Below are positions 11,672 to 22,933 of a DNA stretch of 64,000 bases, piece after piece (position 1 is the stretch's first letter; each line of letters opens with the position of its first letter). The notes under the pieces were generated by a model. It saw nothing but the letters and a program-made list of their open reading frames with translations, was not told where the DNA came from and ran no database searches. This stretch comes from Epiperipatus broadwayi (lineage: Eukaryota > Onychophora > Udeonychophora > Euonychophora > Peripatidae), in assembly GCA_028023455.1 (NCBI GenBank), contig JAQFVV010000230.1, forward strand, positions 372,001-436,000. Direction: 5' to 3'. The position numbers and the translations under genes are program-made.

Positions 11672-11826
11672 TAAAAATGATCGAATGGTTTTATTGTTCG
11701 GGAGTTCGTAAGAAATTCGAGCCATAAGTGACAGAGCTGGGTTCGATTCTATCGTTCGATTCGGTGGATTCGATTCGAGAATCATCCATTCCAGATACTG
11801 CCACTCTATCACTATTCCAAACTACG
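11672..11826 (-). repeat. tRNA-derived SINE, family A
   Basis: The tail (tggttttattgttcgggag, 11687-11705) comes first on plus, then gttcgtaagaaattcgagcc, the B-box side gggttcgattct at 11740, and the head side actgccactctatcactatt at 11799. It retains many CpG sites, suggesting a younger copy. A cgattcggtggattcgattcg doublet sits inside it. Confidence 0.75.
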
Positions 11827-11829
11827 TAA

Positions 11830-12495
11830 GTCTGGTCTAATATTAACGTGATTACATTATATTTTATGCATGTACCGTTTAATATATTTTATTTTTTAAG
11901 AAAATTAAAACTGGCTACTAATTTTCTTTTTCTTTTTAAGAATAATACTTCAAAAATAGAAACATCTCAGTGTGAAAAAAAAATCATTTTTCACACCTCT
12001 ATAATTTATTATCCCAGAAATCTGTAACTTTTGACATTATCATCAATATTCTTTCCACAGTAACGGCTTTGTAAGCAGAAGATTTCTTTCTTAAAATCTT
12101 GCTCACAACTCATATCGTATTTGCTTTATTATAAAAATTTATTACCTTTTAAAGTAAATACTCGTTCAAGTGTTAACAAAAAACAATCATTGATTGTGTG
12201 TTGGACATATATGTTTGTGCGTGCATGTGCCATTAGTAGCCATTTATAAACGAGTACGGTCATTCTAATTATCAGAAGTAAAAAAACAAACAAAGCTAGA
12301 ACGTAAAAAAATAAAAGACAGTTGTTATACTTTTCATCTTTTTGATGAGTGATCAGCAGACCCAGTGATCTAGCCAGATTATGAGACAGGGTGCTTAGCC
12401 AGATTTTGACGCAGGAACATTTTTACTCTCACTTTCATGATAGGTTAGAGATTACTAAACAGAGTTGCAAAAACATGCAATAATTTGTTAAATTA
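11830..12495. other. Unassigned AT-rich sequence
   Basis: No gene was recognised. A short local duplication (tagccagatt at 12371 and 12398) is the only structure seen. Confidence 0.4.
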
Positions 12496-12496
12496 C

Positions 12497-12662
12497 TCTG
12501 CTTGGTTAAGTGCAACGAAAGAATGTCAGAATTTGGAGTGTAAGGTTCTCATATAGTGACAAACTCTGGAGTATAAGATCCTCAGATCATTTCCAATATG
12601 TCAATGACACTTCAGTGCTCAAACTTCTTATGAGCTCCCTAGCAGTAAAACCATTAGATGGT
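12497..12662 (+). repeat. tRNA-derived SINE, family A, with duplicated middle
   Basis: The head at 12503-12540 (ggttaagtgcaacgaaagaatgtc) is followed by two versions of the tttggagtgtaagg / tctggagtataagatcctc segment. Then come the body and the tail cttatgagctccctagcagtaaaacc. The doubled middle parallels, on a small scale, the minisatellite inside the copy at 6083-6694. Confidence 0.65.
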
Positions 12663-12754
12663 TTATTTATTTGTTGAATTAAAACCCATATTCCAAAACC
12701 AGTTCCGATGTGATTCATTATTGATTGTATCCCTTATGCAAAGATCACAACTAT

Positions 12755-12870
12755 GTGACTTAAAACAGTTAAAACTCACTATATGTATTGCCACACACAG
12801 CAAGCTAGAATAATCAATGGATGCCAGAAGGCTTGTGCATAAAATCCCCATCTAGTGACTACTCATCCAA
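12755..12870 (-). repeat. Partial fold-back element, family C
   Basis: The stretch with actcactatatgtattgcc, aatcaatggatgccagaagg and cccatctagtgactactc matches one half of the hairpins at 13157-13373 and 20033-20261. Only one arm is present. Confidence 0.6.
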
Positions 12871-13109
12871 TATTCCAGACTAGTTTCCGGCTTGTGGCCT
12901 TCGTCATTGAGAAGTCTTGGATCTGAGAGTACTGTACCTAGATCTTAGGATCTAATGCAACCCTCTAGCAGCCACCATTTATCTCTACTTAACTACAAAA
13001 CTATGAGTCTTAAATTGAAAACACCTTAATATTTTCAATCTAAGCTCATTAGTTTATATAGTTATATAGGTCTGAATTCAGTTTATTATCTATACATTTT
13101 GCTGTCTTT

Positions 13110-13373
13110 GGTTCTTTAATAATCATAGCCACCAGTATTCTATTAGGCAGGATTGGTTTTAAACCAATAAACATCACATGATCCTCATTTCTTATGTTTG
13201 CCTATAACTGTTGTTAAAACAGGCAAAACTCACTATATGTATTGCCACTGGCATCCATTGATTACTCTACCTTGCTGTGTGTGGCAATATGTAAAGTGAG
13301 TTTTGCCTGTTTTAACAACAGTCATAAGCAAGCATAAGAAATGAGGATCATGTGATGTTTATTGGCTTAAAAC
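13110..13373. repeat. Fold-back element, family C (arms of about 92 bp)
   Basis: Left arm 13157-13248 and right arm 13281-13373 are near-perfect inverted copies, with shared words such as catcacatgatcctcatttc and ttgttaaaacaggcaaaactc, around a loop of about 32 bp. The loop repeats, inverted, a piece of the partial copy at 12755-12870. Sequence left of the arm (gccaccagtattctattagg) reappears inverted beside the hairpin at 20 kb, marking the family's outer end. It is non-coding. Confidence 0.8.
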
Positions 13374-14133
13374 TATGTGACTTTTGGTCTTCTAAACTCA
13401 CCCCCTCATTGCACTGAGAGCTTAAGAATATAAAAAAAGAGAAGGCTGAAGTTAGATTTATTGCATACATGATGAAAATGAGATACACAAAACACAATTC
13501 TATTACTGCAATTAGTGCAGAAAAATGACCAATGACACAAAGATACAGGATTATCAGGTTCTGTTGTAAATGAAGTACATGATGACACTAAGGTAAAACA
13601 GTACAGAAAAAAATATAAAAAAGACTATTTCTAATAGAAACAGTACTTGGTTTTAAATCACATAAAGGTAGCAGGAGGTCCTCTTGGACAGGCACAGTTT
13701 ATTTGTTATTCAATTAAGTTCATATCTGAAGATTGCTCCATTATTTACCATCCATGAAAATTGATAGTAGCCTGAATGCATATTTGTGTGGGTATGTACC
13801 TCCTCTTAGTGGACCAATCTTCTTTATCAATTACCATTACCTATAAAATAATAAAAAAGACTACCATATTAATATGAACACAGATGAATTGCTACATTTA
13901 ATTTAAAATTAATTAGTCCTTAGCATTATGCTAAAATTAAACGTAGAAAAACTTGAACTTGACCTTTTGCTTCTGTTTAATTCGAACTTCATTTGAGGCT
14001 AGTAGCGCTGATAGAAAATTTAACGTTAAGCGAGTTGATGTTTATGTGTATGCATACGTATGTATAAACTCTTTATTTTTTATGTTAGAACATTTAAATA
14101 TAAACACTGAATCCAGATTTGTATTTATACATT

Positions 14134-15320
14134 AGACTATTTCCACTATCTATAATTAATTTAAATTTTTGTCAAGCGTTGGTGACCGAGTGGTTAGCAC
14201 AGCCGCCTTACAAGCAGTAGTTCCGGTGTTCGCTTCCCGGCCGACGCTTTGACACATTAAAAAAAAAAAACAACTTTATTTAAATTTTTAAAATACATTT
14301 AATTGCTAGTAAGAGCACACAGGTTAGTGTATAACACAATGTATTGAGTGATATTATTCTCAACTTTTTTCAGATGTTGCTGGCATGATTAATATCAGGA
14401 GTAGCAGGGAAATTGAACCTTGGGATCTTTAGTTTCATGATATAAAATTAAAAATGTGCTCTAAGTAACTAGGCTATTCTGCATTGACAAAATAGCTATT
14501 TGGTTTACAGAATCACCTTAAATGGAGCATTCATGAATCTAAAGATTCCAAGTTCAATTCCCATTCTAGTGCGTCATTGTTCAGGCCAGCAACACCCGAA
14601 GAAAAGGCAAAGATAATATCACTCAAAACATCGTGTTATACACTGACTTATGTGCTAGTAATAACAATTGTATGTATTTGGAAAGTTTAAATAGAGTTTG
14701 AATTTTTCTAAAGACATTTAATAACTAATGTTTGCCTTGATATTGGCATTTTAGTTGTATTTATATATTGGACTATTTCCATCATCTAATATTAAATATT
14801 GAATGTCTTTAAGAAAATTTAATTTTATTTAAATTTTCCAATTATATTCAACCATTAGTAATAGCATACATGTTAGTATATACATAATATTTCAAGAGGT
14901 ATTCTCTATTCTTCAGATTTTGCTGGCCTGATAGTATTAGCATGGGGAACGAACCTGGACCTTTAGATTCTTGAATACTGAATTTTAAGATTATGCTCTA
15001 ACCAATTCTTGAATATTGAAATTTTAGGGTCTCACCAACTGAGCCATCCCCTCATACTTAGAGCATTATCTTAAAATTAGTCGTCAAGAATCTAAATATC
15101 CAGGTTTGATCCCCATGCTAGTACTGTCAGTGGTCAAGTCAACAACATCTGAAGAAGAGAGGAGAATAGTACCACTCAAAACATTGTGTATATATACTAA
15201 CCTGTGTGCTACTACTAATGGTTTTTGAATGTAAATGGAAAATTTAAATAAAATTAAATGTTTCTAAAGACATTCAATATTTAATATTAGATTATGGAAA
15301 TAGTTCAGCGTATAAATACT
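14134..15320. repeat. Cluster of four family E SINE copies in alternating orientation
   Basis: Copies lie at 14134-14515 (minus, interrupted by the small SINE at 14171-14277), 14516-14740 (plus), 14766-15056 (minus) and 15057-15320 (plus). Each carries the body motif around gccagcaacacc or its degraded or reverse form, the actcaaaacat segment and the tctaaagacatt end. Heads face heads at 14516 and 15056; tails face tails at about 14750. The group can therefore fold as nested hairpins. Divergence between copies is considerable. Confidence 0.75.
14171..14277 (+). mobile_element. Minimal tRNA-only SINE, intact copy
   Basis: The body folds like a tRNA. Acceptor-like ends gcgttgg (14176-14182) and ccgacgc (14241-14247) pair over seven positions including one G-T. 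A D-arm-like accgagtggttagcac with an A-box sense, and a T-arm-like ggtgttcgcttccc with a B-box sense, follow in order. The pairing continues outward as gtcaa and ttgac. After the fold come only cacatt and an A run. The 12-bp word ATTTAAATTTTT flanks it at 14159-14170 and 14278-14289, a target-site duplication. This is a retroposed element and not a working tRNA, because the anticodon stem pairs poorly. Confidence 0.85.
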
Positions 15321-15582
15321 AATTTAATGATGAAAATATAGTCCAATATATATTTTTACGTAGACAAATATTGCATCTAGATATAAAAGTATTCTATTAA
15401 AAATATTATCATTCAGTATGATCATTTGTATCAAAAACAATGAATAAATATTTTCAAACATTCTTTTAAAAATTTCACTATTTTTTTACTCTTACAGTAA
15501 TATAAAATGTTGTTACTAAATACTCCATTACTTGACAAGCAGCTCATTGGATAAGAATAATTTTTTGGGTTTACATCCTGCA

Positions 15583-15700
15583 ATTTAGTGCAGTGGTGGA
15601 ATGACAGACCCTGGAATAAGCGGTCCTAGGATTTATTCTGGTAGTGGTACTTCCAGCACTCAAATTTCTTATAAACTCTCCATGCAACAATGCCATATAT
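15583..15700 (+). repeat. tRNA-derived SINE, family A
   Basis: The head is tttagtgcagtggtggaatg (15586-15605), followed by a B-box-like ggatttattctgg, the body ggtacttccagcactc, and the tail cttataaactctccatgcaa. It is well preserved, followed by a TA microsatellite. Confidence 0.8.
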
Positions 15701-17088
15701 ATATATTGTTACTTTATTCTCCATCATATTTCCCATTTAGTAAACAAATATTATTTTGATAAGTTTCTTATACGGAAATCGACCTTCTAATTGCATGGCA
15801 TGAATACACCAGAAAACTTTTATTTAAAAGTGCATTATAATATTGTGAAAACATAGGGGCATGTTAATAAAACTAATCAGTATATTCTTTAATTATAGTT
15901 TTTATAGTATCTCACTATAGTAGTGATTATCTCATAAAGTCTAAAGAGGTGAAGTGAATTGATTTTATCAAAAAAATATAGTTGAAGAAAGAATTCAATG
16001 AAGAGCTACAACTAAGTAAACAATTCATAGAAGTCTTTGAGAAAGAAAAATTTGCTGAATTAAAAAATGATTAAATACAGTAGTGCAAATGTGGAATAAA
16101 CAAATAAAGGAAGTAGGGAATATGTATGGGTGTAATTGTGGTTCATGAATTGGTTGTAAAATCATCACAAAACTCATCTTTAACCACTTGTTCTTTCTCT
16201 TTAGAGTTAGGTTGGCCATACTCGTTTACAAATATTTGTCCATGATGAACAAGGTTAAGCATATAAAATAGATTTTGTACTCAATTTGAGCAAACTTTTT
16301 ATTTTACAAGGTGGGCACATTACCTTTATAAGGATTATCTCAAACACAGTTTAAAAAGCCACAATATTGATTGATTTTATTGAAAAGATATGGTGGGGTT
16401 AGATACAAAAGAAGGCTACCATTAGGCAAGTTATTGAAGGCTCTCAAAAAGAAAAAGTTTTTTGGAAAAAAAGTTAACAAGTCCCATTTAGGGTACTCCC
16501 ATTTCCTAGAAGTCTTTTAATCAGAAACCAGTTTTATAAAACATAAGCTATCTGTTAATCAAAGGCTGGTTGAAAAATCTTTTTTTGACAATAATCAATC
16601 ATAAATTAACTTGTCTTTGGGTAACTCCATTATTTACATTTTTAAATGGATAGTATTTGTGCTTTAAATCTAGTTGTATGTTTAAATGCTGAAAAAAAAT
16701 TCTGCCCTGAAGATACTGATTGTACTTATCAGTTAAATGTGGTCAATATTTAGGATTTCCAGTCATTTAATTTAAAGATTGTAATTGCACTAATGATAAC
16801 ACAAAATTGAGAACAACATGGCTTTGAATATGGGAGAAAATATGCCCTGAAAGTGCTAAGCCAGAATAAAACATAATTAAAATATAGCTTCATTCGTGTG
16901 TGGTGGAAACTTAGTATAATAATTACGAAGAATTGGTGAAGTAAATGAATCATTAAAGATTGTAAGCTAAGTTCATTGCTCAAAAGATGACTGGTTAACT
17001 AGATATTGCTGTGACCAAATAATAACACCTGTTTGTCATATTGTTTTTAAATTGTTAAGGTATATATATGGTACAGAATAGCATCAAT
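15701..17088. other. Unassigned sequence with a weak internal duplication
   Basis: Segments at about 15960-16070 and 16372-16480 share gattttat, aatatagttg/gatatggtgg and gagaaagaaaaa/aaaaagaaaaag in the same order. This suggests an old duplication or two degraded copies of one repeat. The short openings on minus (16025-16219, 16750-16983) show no motif. Confidence 0.4.
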
Positions 17089-17089
17089 A

Positions 17090-17965
17090 TGTTCTGATTA
17101 GTCAAAGATTATCTATTAAACAAAAATATCATACAAAATCAGGTAATAAACTGACTAATGCAACTGAAAGGTTTACCTTTTGAATAGATATATCACACTG
17201 TTAGAAATACATGTGTATAAAAAGTTGATTAACAAATCTGAGAAGTTTATTTAATTAAACAAAAAATATCACACTGTAAGGAATAATCAGGTATTGACTA
17301 ACACACCTGAAAGATTTATCTAATTGAGCAGAAATATTACACTGTAAGGAATATGCATATAACAAATTGTCAACACACCTGAAAGGTTTATCTAATTAAA
17401 CAGAAATATCACATGATAAGAAATATACATATATTAAGGCAGAGGAGAACAGATAAAGCTCTTATGAAGACTGCTTTACAGTCGAAACTGTAAGGAAAAT
17501 AAAGAAGTTTTTTTAAAAAAATTTGTTTGCATTGAAGTGTATATGAAAGAAGTATTATGTAATAAAATGATTATCTGAGTGGTTAAGGAATATACATTTA
17601 ATAAATTGACTAACACACCTGAGAAATCAATGTAATTAAAGTGAAATGTCACACTATAAGATATATTCATAATAAAATGATTAACATGACTGAGTGTTTT
17701 TACCAAATTAAACAGAAATACACACTATAAGAAGTATACATATAATAAATTGAATAACAGCCTAAGAGGTTTACCTAATTAAACTGAAATATTACACTGT
17801 ACAAAATAATCATGTAGCAAAGTGACTATGGCACCTAAGTGAAAATAACACACTGCAAGAAATATACATGTAATAAATTGACTAAAACACTCAAGAGGAT
17901 TACCTAATTGAATAGCAATATCACAATGTAGAGAATATAACATAATAATTGATTAACACCTGTGA
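17090..17965. repeat. Tandem array, units of about 75-80 bp
   Basis: Around ten diverged units share the order: atcacactgtaagg, aatatacatataataaattg, actaacacacctgaaagg, tttacctaattaaacagaaa. Spacing between successive cacactgtaa-like words is mostly 70-80 bp. Units differ by substitutions and small indels, so the array is old. It is broken at 17452-17562 by a dispersed repeat. Confidence 0.8.
17452..17562 (+). repeat. Dispersed repeat inserted in the tandem array
   Basis: The segment with ctgctttacagtcgaaactg and gcattgaagtgtatatgaaag is the reverse complement of 36246-36352, with about 85-90% agreement by eye. The unit lacks a tRNA-like promoter or an ORF. Its class is unknown. Confidence 0.7.
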
Positions 17966-18124
17966 AATGTAACTGTAATCAAATTTATCTGCTTCATTAG
18001 GTGTTATAATGTGATGGTAAATTATCCCTATTTAGCATGAAGTACTGATAGGTTAAACATTATTATATAAATCACTGATGATTCAAAATTGAATAGGATA
18101 TAATTAAACATCTAAACCCTATAT

Positions 18125-18245
18125 ATTTTGGTCCAATTGTAAAGTATCAGACTTTGGAGTGTAAGACCCTCCTTGCATCCATTCTAATTTTAGCAATTTC
18201 AGTGCTCAGACTTTTTAAGAACTGAGCAATAAAGCAATACAATTA
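18125..18245 (+). repeat. tRNA-derived SINE, family A
   Basis: The copy shows ttgtaaagtatcagactttggagtgtaagaccctcc, then a body with cagtgctcagac and the tail ttaagaactgagcaataaa. The first half of the head is eroded. Confidence 0.7.
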
Positions 18246-19140
18246 TTATTTATTATTAAGATATATAAATATAAAGCCTGATGATTATTTCCATGTGGAT
18301 GTTAGGTAATTTATGCCACCTGTTGAATAAAAGTCCATTCTACAAAATACATCAACAGTGGAGTGATAAACATTAGTCTGGAAAATTTGTATACTTCATA
18401 ATAGATCATAATTTTTTAATAGACTAATGGAGAAGTATGTTTTGAAATATTCCATTGGTTATTAATTATTAAATATTAAGTTTTTGCACATATAATTAAT
18501 CCAATAATTTAGAAACAATTATAACCTGCACCATTTTTTAAGTGAATAATTAGTAAATTGTTGATAATTTTAATCACTATTATGAGAAAATTAATAATCT
18601 ATCAATTAGTTAAAAAACGATAAATAACATTAATTCTTGTCATCATCAGCTATTCATAAATGAATATGGTTATTCCAATGCTGAGAGAAATAGATAAAAA
18701 GACAAAATAATATTACCCTAGAAATCAGTTTTGCAATGATTATATAAAGTAATCTGTGAAACAGAAATACATCTACACATAAAACATGCTGGTACATTAT
18801 TATGTTTACGCAATGTCTTGGGCTATTTTTTCACTTAGTCAGCAAAAAAATGTTCTATTTGAAAGACTTCAACATCGTGTCTAATTGGAGTATTCCAATA
18901 TATTTTATTTCCACCATATCTTTCTAATGAAAATAATCAACACCACACTTTTTAGAATCTCTTTGAAATAATGTTTATAGTGTAAATAGAGACTACATCT
19001 CCTACAAATACCAAGCTAAAATTCACCATAAAACATCCTTATGAGAAGTCTTTATTGTTCATTTATTCCACATGTTTAATCCATCAAAAGTTTTATTCAC
19101 AATAGAGGATTGTTTAGTATAACATTCAACAAGTTTTGCA
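18246..19140. other. AT-rich unassigned sequence
   Basis: No gene was seen. Words rich in ATTAAT and TTAATTA are dense near 18460-18640, without a clear repeat period. Confidence 0.4.
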
Positions 19141-19194
19141 AAAAAGTCAACTCATATATCATGTGACTTTATTTAATAAGCTTGTATTACAAAT

Positions 19195-19405
19195 GTTATA
19201 TAATAAGCATGCCAATAGTTCTTAACAAGCTTTTTAAAATATCCCTATCCCCATACCAGTTTCTAGCTCTGGCTTTTATCAGTGATAATTAAATCTAATG
19301 TTTGAATATCCCACTAATGAAAGCCAGAGCTAGAAACCGGTCTGAGGATAAATATATTCTGAAAAACTTGTTAAGAGCTATTGGCATGCTCATTATATAA
19401 TATTC
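19195..19405. repeat. Fold-back element, family D (arms of about 90 bp)
   Basis: Left arm 19195-19283 and right arm 19311-19405 are inverted copies sharing aagcatgccaatag, taacaagctttt and ccagtttctagctctggctt, with a loop of about 27 bp. Related single arms or variants occur at 591-735 and 27984-28210. It is non-coding; family members may be MITEs but no clear target duplication was found. Confidence 0.8.
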
Positions 19406-20032
19406 AACAAATTGTATAACATATGGATTGGTACTTGCCATTTTATTTTTTTAAGTGAAGCTTTTCTAATGCTTTTATGTTATAATGATACACTACCCAA
19501 GACTCACTTCCTTGTAGTAAGTTCAGTAGAATAATTCTAACACCAAGATTCATCAAAACCACATTAAACATTTCACTTATAAGGTGGATAATTTGTTAAA
19601 ATAGATAATTATTTTTTTTACTCTGATTCTAATAATAAACTGATTAGGGAAGACAAACAGTTTAAATTAAACTGAAAAACCATTTGCCAAATAAATGCAG
19701 ACTCCATTTCACTAAAAGTTGAAGGTAATGATGACAAGACCTCCAGATAAATCTAAATGCACTGAATGCTGGGAGGTATTTCAAATCTCATGAGATATAT
19801 GATATAGAACTATAAAAACCAAAAAGTGGGGTGGGTGGGGGGAGCCACAAAAAAAGATGAGTGCTTATTATTGTGGGGTAACTGCTAAAATCCATAAGTA
19901 CCAAAAGCAACTTCAGGGATACTAGATGGGTAGACTTGAAAATTTAAAGTCCACAAATGATGACTCAACTCTCATGTTTGAACTTAATTTGAGCTTCCAA
20001 GCAATAAACTATTTGATTATGTAGTTTTAAAA

Positions 20033-20345
20033 AATTCAAAACAAAGCAAAACTCTCCATATAGTAGTGCCATCTTGTGCTAACAAGAGCAATCAATGGAT
20101 GCCAGAAGGCTTGTGCATAAGATCCCTATCTAGTGCCTACTTATATTGGATGAGAAGGCACTAGATAGTGATTTTATACACAAGCCTTCTGGCATCCATT
20201 GATTGCTCTTGTTTGCACAAGATGGCACTACTATATGGAGAGTTTTGCTTTGTTTTGAATTGTTTAATAACAATTATGTGCTAGTATGAAATAGTGATCA
20301 TGAGATGTTTAATGGCTTAACACTAGTCCTGCCTAATAGGATAGT
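20033..20345. repeat. Fold-back element, family C (near-perfect 105-bp arms)
   Basis: Arms at 20033-20137 and 20157-20261 are almost identical when inverted (aattcaaaacaaagcaaaac at both outer ends), around a 19-bp loop. The flank 20262-20345 (gtgatcatgagatgtttaat, then cctgcctaatagg) continues into the outer region of the family C element at 13110-13373. The transcript of either strand would form a long hairpin. Confidence 0.85.
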
Positions 20346-20930
20346 GGTGGCTATTATATAGTTTTGTTTAATATGGTTGCAATCTTTAGTTTTGACTTTT
20401 ACACTAATCTTATTAAGCATTCACACATCAGAATATGAGAATCTTTAAACAAGTTCGCCATTAATATTATGAATAGTGGTAAATTTAGAAAGATAATAGT
20501 TGAAAGATGGGTGATAGTTATTGGAAATAGTAGTTGTTCTGATTGCTATGTGCTTCCACCATTTGCAATTAGAACAAATACTGTTTTAACAAATTATCAC
20601 TCATCTTTCAATCATTATCCTTCCAAATTTTCACTTTTCTACATCTTAATGGCTATGTTGTCTAAAGATTCTCACATTTTAAAGTATGCATGTTTGTGCA
20701 AGATGAGTATGAAAGCCAGTACTGGGGTCTGAGATCATGTTAAGCAAAGCTACATAATCAGTGGATTTATTGCTTGGAATTCTCATACAACATTCATTTT
20801 TTTACATCAAGATACCTGTTCCTTCTTTCATCCATATTCTTAGTGTTCAACCTTTTCTTGTTACTTCTAACATATATCTCTACATACTTTGTTGAGTGAT
20901 CTGAAGTTTCTGTAAATGTCCAAGTCTCAG
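20346..20930. other. Unassigned sequence
   Basis: No gene is supported. The 87-codon opening at 20469-20732 shows no motif. A scrap resembling the family A SINE tail (atttattgcttggaattctc, 20765-20784, minus) is present. Confidence 0.35.
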
Positions 20931-20934
20931 ATTT

Positions 20935-21915
20935 ATAATTCATCATTATCATTTTCAACCATTATCAATCCATGGCAGGAAGAAGGTCTCTCCTAATTCA
21001 ATCCATATTCTCTGATCTCTAGCCTCTCTTCTCCACATTATTTCTGCACACTTGCTTATTTTATCCATCCATCTCACAGGTGGTCTCTTTCTAGATCTTT
21101 TACAATCTCTTGGGTCCACTTTAAGATTTCAATTGTTCATCTATTATCATCTTTTCTATGTCCATCCCAAATCCATTTCAGTCTCTTAATTCTTTTAATA
21201 ATGTCAGTAACATCTTTTTGTTCCCTAACCCTTATATTTCATTTTCAATCTTGAGTGGTCTGAATTATCTGTGTTGCTCTTCTGTTAAGTGTCAAAGTCT
21301 CAGATCCATAATTAAGAACTGGTAAAACACATTTATTAAAAACCCTTTTTCAAACACATAGGCATACTTCCTTCTGATATTACTTTATTTCTATCAAAAA
21401 CAATTCATCCAAGTTTAATTTATGATTCATTTCATCTATTAAGTTCTATATGTATTAATAATCTGATGCAGATATTTATAGTCATTAACTTTTATATGAT
21501 TATCAGTCTTTGTTTTCTTCTTCTGATAACATTTTACTTTCTTCAGATATATCTTTAGTTCTACTTTCTTCTGTTAACTCTTGGAATAATTTCTGAAGCT
21601 CTAAAATGTTGTTTGCAAAAACAACTACATCTGCAAACTCTAGATGACTTAAAGAATTCCTATTCATTTTTACTTCATTAGATTTTTATTTTCATTCTCT
21701 AAATACTTCTTGTAGTCAAGCATTGTTAGCCGAGAGGTCATCGCAGCCGCCTTGCAAGCAAGTAGTTGGTTGCAGACAGTTGTAGGTTCGCATCCTGGCC
21801 GATGCTATGACATATAAAAAATATATATATACTTCTTGTAAAACTGCAGTAAAAAGATTTGGAGATATGAAATCGACTTGTCAAACACTCTTCTCAATGT
21901 TTTTTTTAAATATAT
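20935..21915 (-). pseudogene. RTE-like LINE fragment, reverse transcriptase to 3' end
   Basis: Read on minus from 21915: DFISPNLFTAVL (family pattern GDTISPKLFTAxL) near 21900-21850. Next comes the region with LEFADVVVFANNILELQKLF near 21650-21600, the decayed FADD catalytic box, and LFQELTEESR. After a frameshifted middle, the C-terminal RTE signature RKRPPVRWMDKI (pattern GRPxxRWxDDI) appears near 21100-21060, then MWRREARDQRIW (pattern AQDRxxW). Stops and frameshifts are many. The element is 5'-truncated and carries a nested SINE at 21715-21828. Two further copies lie at 24120-24990 and 55870-56205. Confidence 0.85.
21715..21828 (+). mobile_element. Minimal tRNA-only SINE inserted in an RTE copy
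   Basis: The copy starts gtcaagcattgttagccgag, carries the accepted middle gcagccgccttgcaagcaag and ends ggccgatgctatgacatat plus an AT tail. The 12-bp word ATACTTCTTGTA is present on both sides (21703-21714 and 21829-21840), and removing the insert restores the RTE reverse-transcriptase reading. A short extra stretch (gttggttgcagacagttgta) lengthens the arm before the B-box-like region compared with other copies. Confidence 0.85.
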
Positions 21916-22930
21916 ATCACTATGCAATATTTAATGCTGTTGCATTTTGATAAATATCCTTCAGAATATAACTGTATTCTGGACCTATATTTTAATGACT
22001 AAAGGTTTAAGTAGGTGGTATACAGGGATATATTTGGGTTTTGCAGACCGATTTTTAATAAATATTGGAGAACCCATCACTACTGTTTTATTTTTTCCCC
22101 TCTCTCTTTTTTTTAAGTATTCCCTTCCTTTTGGACTAAAATATTGTTTATGAACATCTGCTAATTATGGTGATGATAGTTATTTGTTGACATATAATAT
22201 AAAATTGCAATATTTGTTCGTTCTGAATTTCTGAAGATGACTGCAAGTGCAGTCAAAAATATTAAAAGGAGAAAATTAAAAAAATATTGAAACATGGTTG
22301 ATTTAAAGAAAAGTTCTAAATATGTGATGTCAAAATAAATTATCAAGATGGTGACATGCAAAGCCAAATTATCACTAATGATGATATGTTATTATTTGTC
22401 TCTTTTTTCTTTATTCTGGACTTTGATTGACTAAAATTATTTACAAGTGGCCGCTAATGATAATGAAGTGTATTCTATTACCTGAATACTGATATGCGCC
22501 AAGTAGAAAACCCAACTACATATAAAATATCATTTGATCAAAAGTATTTTTAATTAATCGTGTGTGATATAGAGGTTTAATATTTAGTTATGAAACACAG
22601 TGATGTATTTATTGTCTTTTTTTTTTTTTGTTCTCTAGCAGACGGGAATTTATGGATAACAATCAAATAGTTTGAATTTTTGAAATAACTTTTAGTTGTC
22701 GAACCTGACTAGACAGCATGTCTGTATTTTGGCTGGGAATGTATTTAGCTGTGATAACAAAACCTTGCAGGAATTTTGTCAGGTTGGTTTTAGGAAGTGA
22801 ACTTCAGTCAGATAAAATAGTTTGCTGCTGATTGCAATTAATGCCGTGAATCAATCAATAATATATATAAATGTACGTTATATAAAATTCTAAAAAAAAA
22901 AAGTACGTTTCTTTTTTAAGGTCTGAATAA
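21916..22930. other. Unassigned sequence
   Basis: Openings at 21947-22153 (plus) and 22161-22367 (minus) show no family motif. A T run at about 22617-22630 is the main low-complexity feature. Confidence 0.35.
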
Positions 22931-22933
22931 AAT

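Noticed and set aside
14171-14247. Functional tRNA gene
   Set aside because: It has an acceptor-like stem and A/B-box senses, but the anticodon stem pairs poorly, target duplications flank it, and several damaged copies exist; it is a SINE.
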